A stretch of DNA of 6,294 nt. It comes from Anaerolineae bacterium. Its GTDB lineage: Bacteria; Chloroflexota; Anaerolineae; Aggregatilineales; Aggregatilineaceae. Each line of letters begins with the position of its first letter. Position 1 is the first letter of the stretch. The notes under the pieces are model-generated. The model ran no database searches. It worked only from the letters and a program-made list of their open reading frames with translations, and was not told where the DNA came from. Positions 1-6,123 of the stretch are shown in pieces. The stretch covers positions 1-6,294 of the forward strand of contig JAFGJA010000476.1 in NCBI GenBank assembly GCA_016929355.1, in the 5' to 3' direction. The position numbers and the translations under genes are program-made.

Positions 1-702
1 ACGGACTGGTTCCGCACGCAGGCGTATTATGATGGTGGCGGCTGGCGCGCGACGTGGCGCGGCGAGGGGGGCGGTGTGCTGCTCAATCAATGCCCACATA
101 ACCTCGATATTTACCAATGGCTGGTTGGGATGCCGCAGCGCGTGACCGGCCTCGCCTCACTCGGCAAATACCACGACATCGAAGTTGAGGACGAAGTAAC
201 CGCCATTTTCCAGCACGACAACGGCATGGTCGGGCATTTCATCACGACCACCGCCGAATCGCCGGGCACGAATCGGCTCGAAATTGTGGGCGAAAACGGC
301 AAAGTGATCTACGAAGACGGGCAGCTTACCTTTTTCCGCAACCGGGAATCCATGCTCGAACACGTCCAGAAATCGCCGGACGCTTACGCGAAGGTCGAAT
401 ATCACCGCGAAGATGTGCCGTATGATCGCCAGCCCGAAAAAGGCGCGCACGCCCGGATCACGGCGAATTTTGTGCAGGCGATTCACGGCGCAGCCGATCT
501 GATCGCCCCGGCGGTTGATGGCTACAATTCGGTGGCGCTGGTCAGCGCGATCATGCTGTCGTCGTTTACCGGGCAGATGGTCACGTTTCCGTTTGATGAA
601 GCGGCGTATGAAGCCAAGCTGCACGAATTGATCCAGACTTCGCGCTATGAAAAACCGGTGTTGAATGTAGCGGAGCGCCCGCTCAAGCCAACGTACCGGT
701 AA
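1..702 (+). CDS. Gfo/Idh/MocA family oxidoreductase, C-terminal part (5' end outside window)
   Basis: Frame 1 is open from the first base to the TAA at 700-702, giving 233 visible residues. Family members are usually about 330-390 residues, so the N-terminal Rossmann NAD(P)-binding domain is mostly upstream of the window. The visible part starts in the substrate-binding alpha/beta domain: a WFRTQAYYDGGGW stretch (visible residues 3-15), then EGGGVLLNQCPHNLDIYQWL (22-41). His33 and Asp36 of that stretch match the conserved His/Asp pair of the Gfo/Idh/MocA active site. A GENGKVIYEDG beta segment and a C-terminal helix with NSVALVSAIMLSS follow, as is usual for the fold. Such enzymes oxidise or reduce a hydroxyl or keto group on sugars, inositols or related polyols in the cytoplasm; the substrate cannot be read from this part. 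A role as pentose dehydrogenase for the downstream pathway genes is inferred from position only. The GTG at 76 is internal, not a start. Confidence 0.9.
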   Translation, partial: TDWFRTQAYYDGGGWRATWRGEGGGVLLNQCPHNLDIYQWLVGMPQRVTGLASLGKYHDIEVEDEVTAIFQHDNGMVGHFITTTAESPGTNRLEIVGENGKVIYEDGQLTFFRNRESMLEHVQKSPDAYAKVEYHREDVPYDRQPEKGAHARITANFVQAIHGAADLIAPAVDGYNSVALVSAIMLSSFTGQMVTFPFDEAAYEAKLHELIQTSRYEKPVLNVAERPLKPTYR

Positions 703-723
703 GGTGGGCGTGCGCTATTTGCT

Positions 724-775
724 GTTTACCTCCTCCCCCTGACCCCCGGTGGCGAGGGGGCTGGGGGGTGAGGTA
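724..775 (+). repeat. Short palindromic repeat, copy 1 (inner hairpin missing)
   Basis: It begins 21 bp after the oxidoreductase stop. It opens with GTTTACCTCC, runs through C-rich sequence to a short centre near 747-753, then returns as GAGGGGGCTGGGG and ends TGAGGTA. The two halves form an imperfect inverted repeat of roughly 22 bp per arm. The outer sequences match those of copy 3 (5002-5111), but the inner double-hairpin section is absent, so this looks like a compact or internally deleted form. No T-tract follows, so it is not a classical intrinsic terminator. Confidence 0.75.
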
Positions 776-798
776 TGTACTATACGCCCTACCTGAAT

Positions 799-832
799 CA
801 TGTGGTTTCACGGTGAAATTTGCTAAAACATG
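799..832 (+). promoter_or_regulatory. Nested dyad upstream of the hydrolase gene, possible operator
   Basis: A perfect 13 bp palindrome, TTTCAC-G-GTGAAA, lies at 806-818. It is enclosed by an outer pair, CATGT at 799-803 and ACATG at 828-832. The site ends 20 bp before the ribosome binding site of the secreted hydrolase, a position suitable for an operator or a leader hairpin. I could not assign a convincing -35/-10 pair around it. The regulator is unknown, and the symmetry could be chance. Confidence 0.35.
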
Positions 833-851
833 CTCAATTGGAATGGTACAT

Positions 852-857
852 TGAGGA
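852..857 (+). promoter_or_regulatory. Ribosome binding site that sets the hydrolase start at 865
   Basis: TGAGGA stands 7 nt before the ATG at 865. The longer open frame beginning with TTG at 820 has no such site and would put 15 mostly polar or charged residues in front of an otherwise standard signal peptide, so the ATG at 865 is preferred. Confidence 0.6.
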
Positions 858-864
858 TGTTTTG

Positions 865-1935
865 ATGGTTAACGCCCCAACCTTGACAATAACTTTGCGC
901 GCGAGTTTGATCGCGGCGCTGTTGTTCGCGTTCATCGTGACCGGACCACTCGCCGCGCAGGATAACACGCAAAACGCCGCGCCAACGCCGACCTATGATC
1001 CCACCGATCCCGACGCGGCTTTTCCAGTGGGTGAGGAATTGACCATCGCCGCGCTGCGTGAACTGGAAATCGAGGGCAGCGCTATTGTGTTCGAACAGCG
1101 CCTCGCCAATGGTCCCAGTTACGCGCAATATCTCGCCAGCTATATCTCCGAGGGCAACAAGATTTATGGTCTGCTCACCATCCCCTTTGGTGATGTGCCG
1201 GAGGGCGGTTTTAAGGCGATTGTCTTCAATCACGGCTACATCCCGCCCGAAACCTACGTCACGACTGAGCGCTATGTGGCCTATGTCGGCACGCTGGCGA
1301 GTCATGGGTTTGTCGTGTTCAAGATCGATATGCGCGGGCATGGCAATTCAGAAGGCGAGGCGCAGGGATCGTATTTCTCGCCGGGTTATACGATTGACGC
1401 GATTGCCGCGCTCAAAAGTTTGCAAAAGCTGGATATTGTCGATCCTGATGGCATTGGCATGTGGGGGCACAGCATGGCGGGCAATCTGGTGCTGCGCGCG
1501 ATGCTGATCGAGCCGGACATCAAAGCGGGCGTGATCTGGGCCGGGGCGGTCTATAGTTACGATGATTTCACGACTTACCGCATTTCGGATGTATCGTTTG
1601 TGCGCGATGATAATGACGAGGCACAGACTGAACGGCGCAGGCGTTCGCGCGAAATCTTCGACACCTACGGCGAACCAAGTACGGCGAGTCCTTATTGGCA
1701 GGCCGTATCGCTGACCGCCAATATCGACTACCTGCAAAGCCCGGTGCAACTGCACCACGCGCTCGATGATACCGTGGTGAATATCGGCTATGCGAACGAT
1801 CTCTCAACGGTGCTGCTCGCTCATGATAAACCCTTCGAACTGTACCAGTATGCAGGCGGCGGGCACAACATCGATTCGCCCTATTTCGAGGATGCCATAC
1901 TGCGCACGATCACGTTTTTCCAGAAATATCTATAA
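865..1935 (+). CDS. Secreted alpha/beta hydrolase (prolyl oligopeptidase/dienelactone hydrolase-like)
   Basis: The protein has 356 residues from the ATG at 865. Residues 1-32 form a signal peptide: Arg12, a hydrophobic core around 13-27, and likely cleavage near LAAQ. A short Pro/Thr/Asp-rich linker follows (to about 53), so the enzyme probably acts outside the membrane. The alpha/beta hydrolase fold then shows an oxyanion-region HG in FNHGY (about 122-124), DMRGHGNSEG (about 155-164), the nucleophile elbow GHSMAG with Ser203, the acid Asp301 in LDDTVV, and His334 in GGGHNI, a complete Ser-Asp-His triad. A charged insertion (RDDNDEAQTERRRR, about 247-260) fits a lid segment. The fold covers esterases, peptidases and acyl transferases; the substrate cannot be named. 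Deacylation of plant polysaccharide would fit the pentose genes nearby but is a guess. The transporter gene begins 47 bp downstream, suggesting co-transcription. Confidence 0.88.
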   Translation: MVNAPTLTITLRASLIAALLFAFIVTGPLAAQDNTQNAAPTPTYDPTDPDAAFPVGEELTIAALRELEIEGSAIVFEQRLANGPSYAQYLASYISEGNKIYGLLTIPFGDVPEGGFKAIVFNHGYIPPETYVTTERYVAYVGTLASHGFVVFKIDMRGHGNSEGEAQGSYFSPGYTIDAIAALKSLQKLDIVDPDGIGMWGHSMAGNLVLRAMLIEPDIKAGVIWAGAVYSYDDFTTYRISDVSFVRDDNDEAQTERRRRSREIFDTYGEPSTASPYWQAVSLTANIDYLQSPVQLHHALDDTVVNIGYANDLSTVLLAHDKPFELYQYAGGGHNIDSPYFEDAILRTITFFQKYL

Positions 1936-1982
1936 CAGGCGCGGGGGCGTATTCCCGCCAGGATTGGACATTTTAAAAACTT

Positions 1983-3158
1983 ATGATTGGTGTTAAATCA
2001 AGCGCATCACGCTTGATGCTCTTACAAATTTTCACGTTTAGCGGCAATGCCCTGAGTAAACCCTATGTGAATCTGTATCTGGTGGCGCTCGGCGTATCTG
2101 CGAGCCAGTTGGGGATTATCCTGAGTATCGGCGCGCTGCTGGAAATGGCCGTGATTCCGGTGATGACCTCCGCCGCCGATCACCGGGGGAAACATCGTTT
2201 GCTCTATACCGGCTTTATCGGCACATTAGCGGTGGGGAATGTGCTGCTGGTGTCGTCGGATTGGTTCTGGTCGTTGGCGCTGGCTGCCGTGTTGATCGAG
2301 ATGGCCTTTCGTCCAACAGCGTCGCTCGGTTTCCAACTCGTGATCACCCAGGTTCACAACGAAGGGCGCAACATTGCGGGCCGCATCCGGGGGATTTCCT
2401 CGCTAGGGTTTGGGCTGGCGAGTCTGGTGGCCGGGCCGTTGTTTGCGCTGGCGGGGTATACGGGGTTATTTCTCAGCGCGGTTGCCAGTTATCTCGGCGG
2501 GTTGGTGTTCCGCGATTCGCTGCCGGAGTCGATCAGCGATCCGGTGAATAGTGAGCCGGAAACCCAGACGCCGCCTGTGCCCCACAATCGCGGCTTTTAC
2601 CTGTTGATGGTCAGCATGTTCTTTTTGATGATGGCGCACCGGGCCGGGTATGCATTCTGGTTTGTGCATTTCCAGCAAAATCTGGGTGTGTCTACCGGGG
2701 AGATTGGTCGTTTGGCGGCGCTGATGGCGCTGGTAGAAATTCCCTTTTTTGTGCTGCTCGATCCCCTGCTGACCCGGATCGATGTGCGGTTGGCGTTTAT
2801 TCTGGGAGGGCTGGGGATGTCGGCGGTCTGGTTAGGCACAGGATTTTTGCCTTCGCGCGGGTGGATTTACCCGTTGTTGCTCTTGCGCGGTGGGGTATTC
2901 TCTGCGTTTTATCTGACTACCTTTCTGGTGATCGTGCAGATCAGCGCGCCGCAAAATGTCGCCACCAATCAAGCCCTGCTGCAAGGAACGATTCCGAGTC
3001 TGGCAACCGTGCTGACCAGTCCCTTGAGCGGTTGGTTGTACGATGTTGCCGGACCAAAGGCGCTCTACAGCGCGATCACGGTAGTGAGTCTGATTGGCAT
3101 CGGGATCGTGATCGCGGGGTATCATCTGCTTAAGCCGGTTCCAGAGGCGGCTGTGTAG
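1983..3158 (+). CDS. MFS transporter, 12 transmembrane helices
   Basis: This 391-residue, very hydrophobic protein is close to the usual 390-420 of the major facilitator superfamily. I count about six helices between residues 12 and 176, a hydrophilic central loop (about 177-203, Pro/Glu/Ser-rich), and six more from 204 to 383. The loop after helix 2 holds ADHRGKHRLL (65-74), a recognisable variant of MFS motif A, and an equivalent polar loop (LLTRIDVRL) lies in the second half. The opening pattern (KPYVNLYLVALGVSASQLGII) resembles the LacY/nucleoside-symporter-like MFS_1_like group. It is presumably an inner-membrane secondary transporter, but direction and substrate are not visible. The ATG at 1983 has only a weak, distant AGG (1960-1962), which fits coupling to the hydrolase gene ending 47 bp upstream. 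A later start at Met12 would cut into the first helix. Sugar uptake is inferred from neighbours; drug efflux is an alternative. Confidence 0.88.
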   Translation: MIGVKSSASRLMLLQIFTFSGNALSKPYVNLYLVALGVSASQLGIILSIGALLEMAVIPVMTSAADHRGKHRLLYTGFIGTLAVGNVLLVSSDWFWSLALAAVLIEMAFRPTASLGFQLVITQVHNEGRNIAGRIRGISSLGFGLASLVAGPLFALAGYTGLFLSAVASYLGGLVFRDSLPESISDPVNSEPETQTPPVPHNRGFYLLMVSMFFLMMAHRAGYAFWFVHFQQNLGVSTGEIGRLAALMALVEIPFFVLLDPLLTRIDVRLAFILGGLGMSAVWLGTGFLPSRGWIYPLLLLRGGVFSAFYLTTFLVIVQISAPQNVATNQALLQGTIPSLATVLTSPLSGWLYDVAGPKALYSAITVVSLIGIGIVIAGYHLLKPVPEAAV

Positions 3159-3195
3159 GGAGCGAATCCGGTGAGGTTCAACTTTGCTGATTAAC

Positions 3196-3274
3196 TCCGG
3201 TGGAGAGGGGGAATCGGCGCGACCTGACTCCCCCTCTCCATCGCATGGAGAGGGGGCCGGGGGGTGAGGTAAAC
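3196..3274 (+). repeat. Palindromic intergenic repeat, copy 2
   Basis: It begins about 38 bp after the transporter stop. It holds a right-hand remnant of the first hairpin (GGAGAGGGGGAATC at 3202-3215), the conserved ACCTGACTCC linker, and a perfect hairpin with 12 bp arms at 3230-3241 and 3245-3256 and the loop CGC. It ends with the shared tail GGGGTGAGGTAAAC (to 3274). The GTTTAC left end seen in copy 3 is missing. The hairpin is very stable, but no T-run follows it. Confidence 0.85.
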
Positions 3275-3383
3275 CATAAGCGCAGAGTATCCGGTTTGGC
3301 CCATCACCGCCACGCGGGTTAAGATAGAGCGCATCTCTAATATTTGCAGACATTTGTTAACCACACGAATAGGATAAACTATT
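3275..3383 (+). promoter_or_regulatory. Leader region of the aldehyde dehydrogenase gene
   Basis: A weak promoter candidate is TTGGCC (3296-3301) and TAAGAT (3320-3325) with an 18 bp spacer; each box matches the sigma-70 consensus at four of six positions. A small dyad, TAGAG (3325-3329) and CTCTA (3335-3339), overlaps the end of this -10 box. The ribosome binding site is AGGA at 3371-3374, 9 nt before the ATG. The promoter call is tentative; the ribosome binding site is clear. Confidence 0.3.
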
Positions 3384-4979
3384 ATGATCACCTTGACTGC
3401 TGCCCAACTGATCGCCGGACAACCGAGCCGGGCAGGTTCTGCGCCGTTTCAGGGCGTGAATCCGCGCACGCGCACGCGACTCGACCCCGTATTTGTGAAC
3501 GCCACTGCTGACGAAATTGACCGCGCCGTGATCGCAGCCCAGGCTGCGTATGAACAAACGCGCCGTTTTTCCGCGCACCGGATCGCGGATTTTCTGGATC
3601 GTGTCGCGGACGAGATCGAGGCGTTGGGCGATCAACTGCTCGAAGTGGCGGACACTGAAACCGGGTTGGGCATTCCGCGCCTGACCGGGGAACGCGGACG
3701 CACTACCGGGCAACTGCGCAAATTTGGCGCGCTGCTGCGTGAGGGTTCCTACGTGGATGCGATCATTGACCCCGCCCAACCGGATCGTAAACCCTTACCG
3801 CGCGTGGATATTCGCCGGATGTTGTTTCCCATCGGCCCGGTAGCGGTTTTTTCTGCCAGTAATTTCCCGTTTGCGTTTTCCGTCGCGGGTGGTGATACCG
3901 CGTCAGCGTTTGCGGCGGGCTGTCCGGTGGTGGTCAAAGCGCATCCGAGCCACCCCGCCACCTCGGAATTATTCGCGCACGCGGTCAATCGCGCCATCGA
4001 AGCGGCGGATTTCCCGGCGGGCTTTTTCTCGCTGGTGCAGGGCGATGCAATTGATGTCGGGCAAGCGCTGGTCAAGCAGCCCGGCATCATGGCGGTCGCC
4101 TTTACCGGATCGCTGCGCGGCGGGCGCGCGTTGTTCGACTCGGCGGCGCAGCGTCCTGTGCCGATCCCCGTCTATGCGGAAATGGGCAGCATCAATCCCC
4201 TGGTTGTGCTGCTGGACGCCTTAGCGCAGCGCGGCGATCAGATCGCGCAGGGGTTGGTGAACTCGGTCACGTTGGGCGCGGGGCAGTTTTGCACGAATCC
4301 CGGTTTGGTATTTCTGGTTGATGGCCTGCACACGGATGATTTTGTGCAGACCGTCACCGCAAAAATGGCTGAGGCTGTGCCGGGCGTGCTGCTCAATGCG
4401 AACGTCGAACGCGGGCTGGCGCTGGTCGTCGATCAAACGCTCGCGCAGCCGGACGTTGAACTGCTGACCGGCGGCGGAACGGTGGAAGGTGTGCCGTACT
4501 GCTACACCAATACCGTCATGCAAACGACTTCCGCCGCGTTTCGCGCGAATCCCGATTTGCAACATGAACATTTCGGCCCGGTGACGCTGATCGTGCGCTG
4601 CGCATCAGAAGCGGATTTGCTCACGACGCTGGACGTGTTGCAAGGCAATCTCACGGCGAGTCTGCACGCTACCGCCGGTGAAATCGACGCGGCTGCGCCC
4701 CTGCTGGATCGCCTGCGCGAAAAGGTCGGGCGCGTGATCTGGAACGATTTCCCGACGGGCGTTGAGGTTGGTCACGCGATGCAGCACGGCGGCCCCTATC
4801 CCGCGACGACTGCGCCGCATACGACCTCAGTCGGCATGACCGCGATCCGGCGCTTTTTGCGCCCGGTGGCGTTTCAGGATGTGCCCGATGCGCTGCTGCC
4901 CGATGCGCTCAAGGATGCGAATCCGTTGGGCATCTGGCGCACGGTGGATGATCAACTTACGCGCGCGCCGCTTGGGTGA
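3384..4979 (+). CDS. Aldehyde dehydrogenase, 2-oxoglutarate semialdehyde dehydrogenase type
   Basis: The 531-residue protein is at the usual length for the 2-oxoglutarate semialdehyde (2,5-dioxovalerate) dehydrogenase branch of the ALDH superfamily, longer than the roughly 480-500 of most ALDHs. Key residues are present: Asn160 in FSASNFPFAF, Lys185 in VVVKAHPSHP, general base Glu266 in YAEMGSINP, catalytic Cys303 in GAGQFCTNPG and Glu395 in HEHFGPV. The KAHPSHP and AEMGSINP forms are typical of this branch and suggest NADP+ use. The reaction would be oxidation of 2-oxoglutarate semialdehyde to 2-oxoglutarate in the cytoplasm, the final step of non-phosphorylative pentose or aldarate breakdown. 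The next gene encodes a KdaD-like dehydratase whose product would be this substrate, which strengthens the call. The ATG at 3384 has AGGA 9 nt upstream. No key residue is missing. Related enzymes for other semialdehydes remain possible. Confidence 0.9.
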   Translation: MITLTAAQLIAGQPSRAGSAPFQGVNPRTRTRLDPVFVNATADEIDRAVIAAQAAYEQTRRFSAHRIADFLDRVADEIEALGDQLLEVADTETGLGIPRLTGERGRTTGQLRKFGALLREGSYVDAIIDPAQPDRKPLPRVDIRRMLFPIGPVAVFSASNFPFAFSVAGGDTASAFAAGCPVVVKAHPSHPATSELFAHAVNRAIEAADFPAGFFSLVQGDAIDVGQALVKQPGIMAVAFTGSLRGGRALFDSAAQRPVPIPVYAEMGSINPLVVLLDALAQRGDQIAQGLVNSVTLGAGQFCTNPGLVFLVDGLHTDDFVQTVTAKMAEAVPGVLLNANVERGLALVVDQTLAQPDVELLTGGGTVEGVPYCYTNTVMQTTSAAFRANPDLQHEHFGPVTLIVRCASEADLLTTLDVLQGNLTASLHATAGEIDAAAPLLDRLREKVGRVIWNDFPTGVEVGHAMQHGGPYPATTAPHTTSVGMTAIRRFLRPVAFQDVPDALLPDALKDANPLGIWRTVDDQLTRAPLG

Positions 4980-5001
4980 CGCGCATGTGTGTGTATTGTT
5001 G

Positions 5002-5111
5002 GTTTACCCCTCCCCCTAACCCCCTCCCCACCCTGTGGAGAGGGGGAATTGTTCCATAACCTGACTCCCCCTCTCCATGGCGTGGAGAGGGGGCCGGGGG
5101 GTGAGGTAAAC
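5002..5111 (+). repeat. Palindromic intergenic repeat, copy 3 (longest, with inverted ends)
   Basis: It begins 22 bp after the aldehyde dehydrogenase stop. The ends are inverted: GTTTAC at 5002-5007 and GTAAAC at 5106-5111. Inside are two hairpins. The first is an imperfect C-run/G-run pair (about 5020-5046). The second has perfect 11 bp arms at 5067-5077 and 5083-5093 around the loop TGGCG. Between them stands the linker ending ACCTGACTCC, and after the second hairpin comes GGCCGGGGGGTGAGG. The form resembles a small non-autonomous palindromic element; no target-site duplication is obvious. Confidence 0.85.
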
Positions 5112-5171
5112 ACGTTACCACGATAATTTTTAGACTGTATTAGTGGGCTTCCAGGTTTTTGACTGTCATAA

Positions 5172-5192
5172 CCGGACTGTTTCAACGTCCGG
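5172..5192 (+). promoter_or_regulatory. Dyad upstream of the kdaD-like gene, possible operator or leader hairpin
   Basis: CCGGAC (5172-5177) and GTCCGG (5187-5192) form a perfect inverted pair. Inside it GTT (5179-5181) and AAC (5184-5186) extend the symmetry, with one unpaired T. The dyad ends 24 nt before the preferred start at 5217 and 10 nt before the AGGGA site, where a bound repressor or an mRNA hairpin could block expression. A TTGACT at 5159-5164 just upstream could be a -35 box, but I see no good -10 at the right distance. Confidence 0.45.
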
Positions 5193-5198
5193 CGATAA

Positions 5199-5219
5199 GA
5201 ATAGGGAATGTACATTATG
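5199..5219 (+). promoter_or_regulatory. Ribosome binding site that decides the kdaD-like start
   Basis: AGGGA at 5203-5207 touches the first ATG (5208) with no spacing but stands 9 nt before the second ATG (5217). The second is therefore the likely start. The same GAATAGG element, followed 10-11 nt later by ATG within ATTATG, precedes the aldehyde dehydrogenase gene (3367-3386). Confidence 0.7.
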
Positions 5220-6107
5220 GCGCAACTCATCCGTTTTTTTGTACCGGACGCAGGCATCCGTATCGGCCTGCGGCAAGATGATCAACTTCACGATGTCACG
5301 GAATATGCCGGTTCGATCAGCGCGTGGTTACGGCGCAGTGTGGGCCGCGTTCCCGCCGCCATCGACGATCTGATCGCGCACGCGGCGACGCTCACCACCG
5401 TATACGATCCGGCAGATTTGGGCGCGCCGGGTGAAATGGGCCTACACTGGCTGCCCCCGGTAGATACGCAGGAAGTATGGGCGGCGGGCGTGACCTATAC
5501 ACGCAGCCGCGAAGCCCGCCAGGAAGAAGCCATCGACGGCGGCGACATTTACGCGCGCGTCTATGAGGCGCAGCGTCCTGAACTGTTTTTTAAGTCGCCC
5601 GGCGCAAAAGTGATCGGCCCGTTGGGGCAGGTGGGTATTCGCTCCGATTCGGCCTGGAATGTGCCCGAACCGGAACTGGCGCTTGTCATGAATCCGGCGT
5701 TGGAAATGGTCGGGCTGACGGTGGGCAACGATGTCAGCAGCCGCGATATTGAAGGCGCGAATCCGCTCTATCTGCCGCAAGCCAAAGTCTATACGGCATC
5801 CTGCGCATTGGGGCCGGGGATCGTGTTAGGCGCGCTTGCCACATGGCCCGCCGCAACGATCACGCTCACCATCGAACGCGACCAGCAGGTCGCTTTTAGC
5901 GGGACGGTTCATACCGATCAGATTCACCGCCCCATGGCCGATCTCATCGCGTATCTGGGCCGCAGCAACACCTATCCTGATGGTGTCGTGCTGCTGACGG
6001 GTACGGGGATCGTGCCCCCTTCCGATTTCACGCTGGCGCGTGGCGATGTGACGCGCATCACGATTGAGGGCATCGGGGAATTGGTGAATACGGTCAAGGT
6101 AGTTTGA
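5217..6107 (+). CDS. kdaD: FAH-family 2-keto-3-deoxy-D-arabinonate dehydratase (KdaD-like)
   Basis: The protein has 296 residues from the ATG at 5217, close to the roughly 290-300 of archaeal KdaD and shorter than many other FAH-fold pentonate dehydratases. After a small N-terminal domain (about 1-80), the fumarylacetoacetase-like catalytic domain begins with WAAGVTYTRSREAR (88-101) and continues with RPELFFKSPGA (120-130). Then come VPEPELALV with metal ligands Glu151 and Glu153, GNDVSSRDIEG with the third ligand Asp172, and NPLYLPQAKVYTASCALGP (182-200). This set, especially the RSREAR, RPELFFK and LPQAK segments, is what I recall from KdaD of Sulfolobus. The expected reaction is Mg2+-dependent dehydration of 2-keto-3-deoxy-D-arabinonate (the same compound as the D-xylose-derived intermediate) to 2-oxoglutarate semialdehyde, the substrate of the preceding gene's enzyme. 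Alternatives are other FAH-fold hydrolases or decarboxylases acting on beta-diketo acids. The stop is followed by a repeat copy. Confidence 0.8.
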   Translation: MAQLIRFFVPDAGIRIGLRQDDQLHDVTEYAGSISAWLRRSVGRVPAAIDDLIAHAATLTTVYDPADLGAPGEMGLHWLPPVDTQEVWAAGVTYTRSREARQEEAIDGGDIYARVYEAQRPELFFKSPGAKVIGPLGQVGIRSDSAWNVPEPELALVMNPALEMVGLTVGNDVSSRDIEGANPLYLPQAKVYTASCALGPGIVLGALATWPAATITLTIERDQQVAFSGTVHTDQIHRPMADLIAYLGRSNTYPDGVVLLTGTGIVPPSDFTLARGDVTRITIEGIGELVNTVKVV

Positions 6108-6123
6108 TGATGCAGGGCAACGT

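Noticed and set aside
157..624. 155-codon open frame on the minus strand inside the oxidoreductase gene
   Set aside because: It is a mirror of the real coding frame in GC-rich sequence, rich in Arg and His, with no family motif, and it lies wholly inside a well supported gene.
820..864. Longer N-terminus for the hydrolase from TTG at 820
   Set aside because: It would add 15 polar or charged residues in front of a signal peptide, and the good ribosome binding site at 852-857 serves the ATG at 865.
1058..1507. 149-codon plus-strand frame inside the hydrolase gene
   Set aside because: Its composition is Arg/Ser/Cys-rich, as in a shifted frame, and the overlapping frame holds the catalytic motifs.
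2832..3353. 173-codon minus-strand frame crossing the end of the transporter gene and repeat copy 2
   Set aside because: Its middle is a translation of the repeat itself (PHPPAPSPCDGEGES-like) and the rest is antisense to the transporter, so it is not a credible protein.
4986..4998. Short TG-rich run after the aldehyde dehydrogenase stop
   Set aside because: It has only a few dinucleotide units, too short to call a microsatellite or any functional site.
5122..5127. GATAAT as a -10 box after repeat copy 3
   Set aside because: The sequence 17 bp upstream is the G-rich repeat tail with no -35 likeness, so the promoter call is not supported.
5143..5373. 76-codon frame overlapping the start of the kdaD-like gene
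   Set aside because: It starts in the leader without a ribosome binding site and runs out of frame through the FAH coding sequence.
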